A stretch of DNA of 64,000 nt from Calliopum simillimum (taxonomy: Eukaryota > Arthropoda > Insecta > Diptera > Lauxaniidae), in contig OX638370.1 in the NCBI GenBank assembly GCA_951812925.1, positions 25,411,964 to 25,475,963 on the forward strand, in the 5' to 3' direction. Within the stretch, counting starts at the first letter, position 1, and every line of letters begins with the position of its first letter. This document shows positions 62,401-64,000 of the stretch, in pieces. Made by a program: the position numbers and the translations under genes. Under the pieces are notes generated by a model. It worked only from the letters and a program-made list of their open reading frames with translations, did no database searches and had not been told where the DNA came from.

Positions 62401-63384
62401 ACGCTAATTACTAAAACTATTCAAAGCTTATATTTATTAACGGTAAATAACGGATAAAGCTTATTTTATGGATATACAGTGGGAAGCAAAAGTGTCAACA
62501 TGTTTTCTGTTTTCTCCAAAATACTGCTTTATAGTGTCTGATTAAAAGTATCTGGCCGCAGAATACCTCTTAACATGTCAGGATTTCGAGATATCTTAAC
62601 CTAAAACACGGTTTTTCGCGGTTTTAAAATTATGTTCCATGATTTTATATGCTGCACTACACTACTAAAATAGCTTGAGCAGTCATCTACGATTATTCCT
62701 TCAAAGTTATGGGCATTCTAAAATGACATAATGAAAAGCCCAAACATCATATAAAAATTAATTTAGCTGAAATTTTTCACATATTTAAAAAGGGGGAAGT
62801 TTAAGCTTCCGTTTAGTTCATACTTCTTTTCGGATATTTAATTAGAACCGACAGTATTTTAGAGAAAACAGAAAATATGTTGACACTTTTGCTTCCCATT
62901 GTGTCTTATTTTAAAACTCATTCAATTCAAAACTTTAAAATTCTGTAAGTTAGTCAATTTTAGAAATATTTCGTTATTCTTGCGCATATAATAGTCCAAC
63001 TTCTGAAAATTCTACTAAAACCATAAACACCTCAAAGATCATATTCCCCTTTATTTAATACTTAAACGACTCATAAGTCACACTGATGTGGCAGTTGACA
63101 TTAGATTACATTGTTTGATAAAACAAAAAAAAAAAAAAAATTAAAGTTTCTTGTGCAGTAATTGTGTTATTTGAGCATAAATAAAATTAATACTTACGAA
63201 ATAAGTCCTTGCGCACTAAATTTCTTGCACACAATACTGAAAAATAAACGAAAATCATTATTGATTGTTGCATTTAAATCATATTTATTTATTAAACTAT
63301 AAATATACAAAATATATAAAAGAACCTACTTGTTATCCGAACTTTGTGTGCTCCATTGCGACGTGGATAATCCAATTTGTTCAT
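32192..63384 (-). CDS. Smurf: Smurf (lack) C2-WW-HECT E3 ubiquitin ligase, complete, 8 exons
   Basis: Exons: 63384-63330, 63236-63198, 37218-36982, 36923-34575, 34501-34312, 34239-34040, 33968-33805 and 32476-32192. All introns are GT/AG, phases agree, and 3519 nt give 1172 residues. Domains: C2 (about 10-125; [35 protein letters not shown]); WW1 (168-200); a long Asn/Ser/Thr/Gln-rich linker (about 200-595); WW2 (599-634); WW3 (647-680); HECT from about 795, with the catalytic Cys in [12 protein letters not shown] at about residue 1140, 32 residues from the C-terminus as in human SMURF1. In flies Smurf (lack) ubiquitinates phospho-Mad and limits Dpp/BMP signalling. It is longer than its relatives because of the linker. 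The 26-kb second intron (37219-63197) hosts small peptide genes and transposons. Confidence 0.95.
32477..33804. repeat. Smurf intron 7: MITE nested in an older repeat
   Basis: The core 32930-33400 (471 bp) is bounded by CCCTATTGCGTATCG and its reverse complement. It sits inside an older repeat whose left part (AGTAAACTTGACTCAAAT, about 32720) and right part (AAGATTGCAAATGATCACTC, about 33560) are contiguous in synaptojanin intron 4. Confidence 0.7.
33805..33968 (-). CDS. Smurf: Smurf exon 7 (HECT hinge)
   Basis: Reads [20 protein letters not shown] (first Gly split) through [20 protein letters not shown] to VVWFWQ, with donor GTGAGC. Confidence 0.93.
34040..34239 (-). CDS. Smurf: Smurf exon 6 (HECT N-lobe)
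   Basis: Begins with a split Leu codon and reads [20 protein letters not shown], then the [24 protein letters not shown] helix, ending at a GTATTT donor. Confidence 0.9.
34312..34501 (-). CDS. Smurf: Smurf exon 5 (HECT N-lobe)
   Basis: Encodes [20 protein letters not shown] and [15 protein letters not shown] to SLTWML, spliced with good GT/AG sites. Confidence 0.93.
34575..36923 (-). CDS. Smurf: Smurf exon 4 (three WW domains, linker, HECT start)
   Basis: Holds [16 protein letters not shown] (WW1), an approximately 400-residue low-complexity linker, [20 protein letters not shown] (WW2), [20 protein letters not shown] (WW3) and the HECT N-lobe start with [15 protein letters not shown]. The opposite-strand open frames here are shadows of the repetitive linker. 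Confidence 0.94.
36982..37218 (-). CDS. Smurf: Smurf exon 3 (C2 domain)
   Basis: Encodes [20 protein letters not shown] through [20 protein letters not shown], the calcium/lipid-binding C2 sandwich. The donor GTAAGT splits a Phe codon (GAG|FQRLDL). Confidence 0.93.
37219..38560. other. Start of Smurf intron 2, no gene seen
   Basis: AT-rich sequence. Some degraded inverted blocks (GGGCGTTATTT near 37457 and 38517; 'atttgatcc'/'tgtcttgtta' type stretches around 37800-38160 that recur reversed at about 50990-51200) suggest old repeats. Confidence 0.4.
38622..38627 (-). terminator. PolyA signal of the 38674-38871 peptide gene
   Basis: AATAAA on the minus strand, about 47 bp after the stop codon. 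Confidence 0.6.
38674..38871 (-). CDS. Small secreted proline-rich peptide, antimicrobial-peptide-like
   Basis: A 65-residue precursor. [20 protein letters not shown] plus SAAG is a clear signal peptide. The predicted mature part begins [16 protein letters not shown], continues [17 protein letters not shown] and ends DFNRPIRF: basic, 10 prolines in about 41 residues, no cysteine. That composition fits insect proline-rich antimicrobial peptides, which enter bacteria and block ribosomes or DnaK; the function is inferred. The downstream Met was chosen because TATAAAAA at 38968-38961 places transcription start near 38935; the upstream in-frame Met (38919) would leave almost no leader. The gene is intronless and lies in Smurf intron 2 on the same strand. 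A candidate kappaB-like GAAAATTCCC lies upstream at 39070-39079. The mature N-terminus (EP..) is shared with the 44653-44835 peptide. Confidence 0.75.
   Translation of the reverse strand: MNFIKFSVMLVLALVAFVCHSAAGEPRGFDGNPYGQRNTGLRPPRPQTLPPQVPRRPDFNRPIRF
38961..38968 (-). promoter_or_regulatory. TATA box of the 38674-38871 peptide gene
   Basis: TATAAAAA on the minus strand, about 90 bp upstream of the chosen start codon. Confidence 0.6.
39661..39812 (-). mobile_element. tRNA-like SINE candidate, copy 1
   Basis: On the minus strand it reads GGTCAGTGGTGTAGAGGTCT (A-box-like), then CAAGTTTGTAATTGTAAGTA and a CGCGGCTCAATTCC block in the B-box position, ending in a T run. It is homologous to 48841-48975. 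Confidence 0.5.
39990..41040. repeat. Dispersed fly repeat with 137-bp tandem units, copy 2 (reverse)
   Basis: The reverse-oriented counterpart of 7449-8265: tandem GGGATGTGCCACGCCC units come first, then GGCTATATCGACTCAGGAGG, ending in CTGGGTGTAGGGTATAATG. A decayed MITE with CGCCCCTATTATGG lies inside at about 40262-40356. Its right end is only about 90 bp from the start of the peptide gene at 41129. Confidence 0.7.
41129..41305 (+). CDS. Candidate small secreted peptide, orphan
   Basis: A 58-residue frame too short for most gene finders. It opens [20 protein letters not shown], a strongly hydrophobic signal sequence, then YTEEGHA as a likely cleavage region. The basic 31-residue rest starts [17 protein letters not shown], has one cysteine and ends RTISVP. 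AATAAA signals follow at 41305-41310, 41351-41356 and 41392-41397. No family was recognised. It sits between the peptide genes at 38.7 and 43.9 kb in Smurf intron 2, which favours a real gene. Against it, no TATA box is seen except GTATAA at the end of the adjoining repeat. The repeat insertion may have replaced the promoter. Confidence 0.5.
   Translation: MQMLSLILFICQFFMLFNIFYTEEGHAHPGFKDRLPASVDIRKFRASKICKARTISVP
41572..42835 (+). mobile_element. DD41D (rosa-like) Tc1/mariner element, inactivated
   Basis: A 1264-bp element with terminal inverted repeats AAGGGTGTTTTTTTTAGAGG at both ends, flanked by TA on each side (41570-41571 and 42836-42837). It contains one transposase gene broken by frame changes (see the next entry). 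The inserted position is inside Smurf intron 2. Confidence 0.85.
41682..42729 (+). pseudogene. DD41D mariner-family transposase pseudogene
   Basis: Starts at [20 protein letters not shown] (helix-turn-helix), in frame to [20 protein letters not shown] small deletion near 42142 then shifts the frame and removes the FSDEAHF-type block holding the first catalytic Asp. The frame resumes [48 protein letters not shown] (second Asp) and [14 protein letters not shown] (third Asp). There are 41 residues between the second and third Asp. A second shift near 42578 changes frame again before [20 protein letters not shown]. At least two lesions make it non-functional. The 41-residue spacing matches the rosa-like clade known from tephritid flies. 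Confidence 0.85.
42840..43930. other. Repeat-like DNA, no gene
   Basis: A region of CCCCC/GCCCCC-containing imperfect repeats (GTGCTGCCCCCGCCG at 42856, GCATTGCACCCCCAT at 43076, GAACCCCCCATAC at 43289) spaced about 215 bp. The frames at 42762-43094 and 43673-43945 lack any protein signature. Confidence 0.4.
43865..43874 (-). terminator. PolyA signals of the metchnikowin-like gene
   Basis: Two overlapping AATAAA on the minus strand about 65 bp past the stop codon. Confidence 0.6.
43935..44153 (-). CDS. Metchnikowin-like secreted proline-rich peptide with three GPFNP repeats
   Basis: A 72-residue precursor. [19 protein letters not shown] is the signal peptide. The rest reads [13 protein letters not shown], then three repeats [27 protein letters not shown] and [12 protein letters not shown]: proline/glycine-rich and cysteine-free. 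Fly metchnikowin shares the 'RPSPFNPNQPRPGP' type core, so an antifungal/antibacterial immune peptide is the best guess. The internal triplication is unlike the single-core fly form. The downstream Met was preferred: the TATA box (TATAAAA, 44209-44203) puts transcription start near 44175, too close to the upstream Met at 44171. Intronless, in Smurf intron 2, divergent from 44653-44835. Confidence 0.75.
   Translation of the reverse strand: MNIQIFVFAFFAVLAFAAANLFDRRPPFGDGSTGPFNPNPPFGGGESGPFNPIPQRPGGTGPFNPNPAPIIF
44203..44209 (-). promoter_or_regulatory. TATA box of the metchnikowin-like gene
   Basis: TATAAAA on the minus strand, about 50 bp upstream of the chosen start codon. Confidence 0.6.
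44313..44322. promoter_or_regulatory. kappaB-like site in the divergent promoter
   Basis: GGGGACTTAC is a partial match to the GGGR-N-W-YYCC consensus bound by Relish, Dif and Dorsal. It lies about 110 bp upstream of the minus-strand TATA box. A match by eye only. Confidence 0.35.
44402..44411. promoter_or_regulatory. kappaB-like site in the divergent promoter
   Basis: AAAAATCCCC, read on the minus strand as GGGGATTTTT, fits the fly Dif/Dorsal/Relish kappaB form well. It is about 105 bp upstream of the plus-strand TATA box, where such sites sit in immune peptide genes. Confidence 0.45.
44515..44522 (+). promoter_or_regulatory. TATA box of the 44653-44835 peptide gene
   Basis: TATAAATA 131 bp before the start codon. 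Expected transcription start is near 44545. Confidence 0.6.
44653..44835 (+). CDS. Small secreted proline-rich peptide, antimicrobial-peptide-like
   Basis: A 60-residue precursor. [20 protein letters not shown] plus IANA is the signal peptide. The mature part starts [16 protein letters not shown], runs [14 protein letters not shown] and ends HARRHF: basic, proline/glycine/arginine-rich, no cysteine. The PPFNP block recalls the GPFNP repeats of the divergent neighbour, and the EP start recalls 38674-38871, so the three may be one diverged family. The upstream in-frame codons to 44581 belong to the leader, because they have no Met before 44653 and the signal peptide starts there. AATAAA at 44926-44931 closes the transcript. 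An immune role is inferred from composition and the kappaB-like site upstream. Confidence 0.75.
   Translation: MNVKLLAGVVIFAVLSFVTNIANAEPFRDRGYGTGGRGHQPPRFPIPTTPPFNPHARRHF
44926..44931 (+). terminator. PolyA signal of the 44653-44835 peptide gene
   Basis: AATAAA 91 bp after the stop codon and 41 bp before the next mobile element begins. Confidence 0.6.
44972..45853. mobile_element. 0.9-kb TA-flanked element with GGGGAGATGTGTGTACC ends
   Basis: Left end GGGGAGATGTGTGTACCTTG and right end CAAGGTACACACATCTCCCC are exact inverted repeats, each next to TA. GTACCTTGGACC repeats occur inside (about 45341 and 45655). The only open frame (45329-45547) has no transposase features, so it is non-autonomous. 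Confidence 0.8.
45985..46260. repeat. Array of 'gacgaaaactagg' units, forward half
   Basis: Units of about 25-45 bp with GACGAAAACTAGGTT or GAAAAGTAGGATGT. The reverse-oriented half is at 46905-46985 and 48296-48430, so the whole is a large foldback later split by the maT-like element. Confidence 0.6.
46370..46770. repeat. Dispersed repeat with 'ggtactacgcccctaaatgg' type units
   Basis: Begins GTCTGTCTGCCTATGTCTCC and runs into imperfect ~100-bp units with a 'GCCACGCCC' core and ATCAATTTTTATGAAATT. Related units lie at 51540-51800. No gene. Confidence 0.5.
46989..48295 (+). mobile_element. maT-like (DD37D) mariner element, apparently complete
   Basis: 1307 bp. Both ends carry CAGGGTGGCTGATTCGAA, and the inverted repeats extend about 31 bp with few mismatches. 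TA duplications flank it (46987-46988 and 48296-48297). It contains one uninterrupted transposase gene. It is inserted inside the 'cgaaaagtagg' foldback array within Smurf intron 2. Confidence 0.92.
47150..48181 (+). CDS. maT-like Tc1/mariner transposase, intact
   Basis: 343 residues, the usual length. N-terminal paired HTH region: [20 protein letters not shown] through [15 protein letters not shown] (linker with the GRKI/GRPR-like hook) and [14 protein letters not shown]. Catalytic domain: first Asp in IVFSDEKNY, then [17 protein letters not shown], second Asp in [12 protein letters not shown], third Asp in [11 protein letters not shown]. 37 residues lie between the second and third Asp, which places it in the DD37D (maT) group. 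It ends KGGHIENLK. No stop or frameshift, and all three acidic residues are present, so it may still be active or have inserted recently. It cuts and pastes its own element at TA sites. Confidence 0.92.
   Translation: MEFKRNSVIALYLAGKSQPAIVRELKHLKVNKMFVYRTITRYNGTGSVAKRHGGGRKITATSPEMVRKVKARIERNPRRSGRQIAAELKISRMQHILSNKLGLKALKFQKAHDLTPAQKKVRLDRAKELLRLHAAGNLSQIVFSDEKNYCIQQYVNKQNDRVYLTERSYENLNVHLATRTQAPPHVMVWAAVTADGRSPLVFLAAGVKVNAQVYRESVLEGALLPWACKHFGRKPWTFQQDSAPSHKARVNQEWLEKNVPSFISAHQWLSNSPDANPLDFSIWGMLDRKVLTKKYQSVDALKVALQREWRKLPQNQIRAACDSFFDRLRAIVKAKGGHIENLK
48296..48430. repeat. Reverse half of the 'cgaaaagtagg' array after the maT insertion
   Basis: Continues the ATCCTACTTTTCGTCC-type units that stop at 46986, showing that the mariner split a pre-existing foldback. 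Confidence 0.6.
48841..48975 (+). mobile_element. tRNA-like SINE candidate, copy 2
   Basis: GGTCAGTGTTGTAGGGGTCG resembles a Pol III A box, and GGTTCGAATCC 56 bp on is a textbook B box, followed by a T-rich tail. It is homologous to the reverse-strand copy at 39661-39812. No intact tRNA fold could be drawn, so it is not a functional tRNA. Confidence 0.5.
49092..49412. mobile_element. Foldback element, about 320 bp
   Basis: Outer blocks TTCCTCATCAAAATATATTT and ATATTTTGATGAGGAAGTGT and inner blocks CCTTTGAAGAAAGGGTATTT and AAATACCTTCTCTTCAAAGG are inverted pairs. The frame at 49164-49346 is inside it. Confidence 0.65.
49413..53030. other. Smurf intron 2, middle, no gene supported
   Basis: AT-rich. 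51270-51370 has short 'aaaatcttgaaaaa' repeats. 51540-51800 holds the 'cgtggcaccgcccac' repeat. Near 51975 and 52195 inverted blocks around AAGTTGGTAACT appear. A plus-strand stretch at about 52435-52565 reads [20 protein letters not shown] and on to a stop; it might be a decayed coding remnant, but I cannot name it. Confidence 0.35.
53035..53690. mobile_element. Imperfect foldback element, about 650 bp
   Basis: TGCGTTGATGCGCA (53271) is mirrored by TGCGCATCAACGCA (53449), and the outer flanks (TATATAACAAGGATATCAGCG and CGCTGACACCCTTGATATATAAC) also pair. The interior is rich in CAACAACAA and its reverse. The frames at 52967-53278 and 53342-53696 are products of this repeat. Confidence 0.6.
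53890..54300. repeat. Cluster of GGAAATAACG/CGTTATTTCC blocks
   Basis: The block GGAAATAACGGC or its reverse GGCGTTATTTCC occurs about eight times in both orientations across 400 bp. It is probably a decayed foldback. No coding potential. Confidence 0.5.
54301..56520. other. Smurf intron 2, gene-free stretch
   Basis: AT-rich. The weak frames at 55792-56405 on both strands have no recognisable feature. Confidence 0.4.
56540..56890. repeat. Tandem pair of ~181-bp units
   Basis: Two near-identical units start at 'atattctcgagaattt' near 56548 and 56729. Each holds CTCCCTGGTTTGCAATCGCA, AATTCACTGGAAAAAA and GGCAATAATTTGGGAG, and ends ACATTTTACTAGGGA. Their frame (56527-56883) only reflects the duplication. 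Single relatives lie at 29700-29870 and in synaptojanin intron 4. Confidence 0.8.
57482..57868 (-). pseudogene. Tc1-like transposase C-terminal fragment
   Basis: Codes for [40 protein letters not shown] (second catalytic Asp) and [20 protein letters not shown]. Tc1 (DD34E) enzymes have LNPIENLW; here the catalytic Glu is Gly. The N-terminal DNA-binding domain and first Asp are missing, lost at the point where the MITE at 57871-58000 begins. It is inactive on two counts. Confidence 0.85.
57871..58000. mobile_element. MITE nested in the Tc1-like element
   Basis: TTCACAATGTCCAGTTAA near the left end is mirrored by TTAACTGGACATTGTGAA near the right end, and GGCCCTTAA occurs at both borders. About 130 bp with no coding capacity. 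Confidence 0.7.
58081..59538. other. Smurf intron 2, gene-free stretch
   Basis: No gene. The segment 58320-58480 is less AT-rich than its surroundings and has a short frame with [14 protein letters not shown] cannot assign it. Confidence 0.35.
59539..60845. mobile_element. 1.3-kb TA-flanked inverted-terminal-repeat element, copy 2
   Basis: Same element and orientation as 1071-2389, over 90% alike by eye. Ends GGGTGGAGTG and CGCTCCACCC flanked by TA, with the same three internal GGGGCTTAA..TTTATTCGCA units. The frame at 59913-60101 is inside it and is not a gene. Confidence 0.8.
61024..61130. mobile_element. 107-bp hairpin MITE, copy 2
   Basis: Arms as in 231-337; the loop is the reverse complement of copy 1, so it is inserted in the opposite orientation. 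Confidence 0.8.
61131..62476. other. Smurf intron 2, gene-free stretch
   Basis: AT-rich. A short GAA microsatellite is at about 61206-61223. Nothing else identified. Confidence 0.4.
62477..62903. mobile_element. Foldback MITE, about 427 bp
   Basis: GGGAAGCAAAAGTGTCAACA and its reverse complement TGTTGACACTTTTGCTTCCC (one base of difference in context) lie at the ends, followed inward by TTTTCTGTTTTCTC and its reverse. A TA precedes the left end. Confidence 0.75.
63198..63236 (-). CDS. Smurf: Smurf exon 2 (39-nt microexon)
   Basis: Acceptor TTTTTCAG, then the code for [12 protein letters not shown], then donor GTAAGT. Both split codons match the neighbours, the right one joining with exon 3 to give DLFRLPDPF. 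This proves that exon 3, 26 kb away, belongs to the same gene. Confidence 0.88.
63330..63384 (-). CDS. Smurf: Smurf exon 1 (start codon)
   Basis: Reads [18 protein letters not shown] and ends in a split Ile codon at a GTAGGT donor. Joined to the next exon it gives VRITILCARNL, the C2 domain start. It is too short to be seen as a free-standing frame. Confidence 0.88.
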
Positions 63385-64000
63385 AATTTTCGTTTTTTAA
63401 AAAGGAGACAAAGAAATTATGAATAAACTAATTTCTCTCTAAATATGAAATTATGATAAAACACTAGAAATGGCAACAAATTTGATTGTAGCAGCATTTA
63501 AAATGCGTTTGAAATTTTAAGTAGAAGCTATCGGCTGGTAACAGTAAAATTTGTGTTGAATTTCTGTCGCTTGAAATAATGACGATGGCAGCAATAGCAG
63601 CGGTGACGCGGAATATAACGATGACAATATTTGTTATATTGCTGAAGTTGTAATATTTGCCAATTGCATTGATTTAAATTTGTAGAAACCTTTGCACTTT
63701 AAACACTGTAAATATAAAAATTTAAAAAAAATATTTGAAAAACTAATGAGCTGTTATCTATTAAATGTGAAAATTAAAGAATTTTAACATAAGATGTTTG
63801 CTGTTTATAAAACATTAAATAAATCTTAAAGCCAAACTTACATGTGTTCTAGCTCTAGAAAAACTAATTCATTATATCTCTAAAACTACTAACTAGACGC
63901 TGTTGGATAAAATTTGGTACATTATGTAATGTTCACTGGAAAAGTATGTTATTGATAAGGTTAATTGAATGCGTTCTTGCACTTAACAAAAGGCATATTG
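63385..64000. other. Smurf 5' leader and upstream region
   Basis: Upstream of the Smurf start codon. It probably contains 5' UTR and perhaps the promoter, but no TATA box or splice site could be fixed with confidence. Confidence 0.4.

Overview
This window reads as nuclear DNA from a higher fly (Diptera, Cyclorrhapha, probably a calyptrate). It is strongly AT-rich and intron-split, packed with inverted-repeat (foldback) and Tc1/mariner-type elements, and its recognisable genes match the fly forms of animal proteins. The species cannot be fixed from the sequence alone.

Layout. (1) 4005-4667 (+) is the last exon of an ODAD4/TTC25-type outer-dynein-arm docking protein. Its earlier exons lie left of the window. 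It is followed 38 bp later by a 1.7-kb hAT-type foldback element with an exact 8-bp target duplication. (2) 12053-16736 (-) is a complete five-exon synaptojanin gene; the exon lengths sum to an open frame of 1245 residues. (3) 21718-24529 (+) is a complete seven-exon gene for a DUF89/ARMT1-type metal-dependent phosphatase of 444 residues. (4) 32192-63384 (-) is a complete eight-exon Smurf (lack) HECT ubiquitin ligase of 1172 residues. Two tiny 5' exons at 63.2-63.4 kb are separated from the rest by a 26-kb intron.

The most interesting region is that 26-kb Smurf intron. It holds four compact intronless genes, or candidate genes, for small secreted peptides. Three are proline-rich, with a signal peptide, TATA box and polyA signal, and look like immune-induced antimicrobial peptides (38674-38871 -, 43935-44153 -, 44653-44835 +). 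One of them carries a threefold GPFNP repeat resembling metchnikowin. The fourth (41129-41305 +) is an orphan. Two of the proline-rich genes are divergent and share a promoter region with NF-kappaB-like sites. The intron also holds an intact maT-like (DD37D) mariner transposase gene, a dead DD41D (rosa-like) element, a dead Tc1-like element with a nested MITE, two tRNA-like SINE candidates and many foldback elements.

The space between genes is mostly repeats: a paired 107-bp MITE and a 1.3-kb TA-flanked element near both ends of the window, a 20-bp-period minisatellite at 25.4-27.4 kb interrupted by nested foldbacks, and several large hairpin elements. The host genes are not an operon and share no evident pathway: cilia/flagella assembly, synaptic phosphoinositide turnover, metabolite/protein repair, and BMP-signal ubiquitination. 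All calls come from reading the sequence; no database search was possible.
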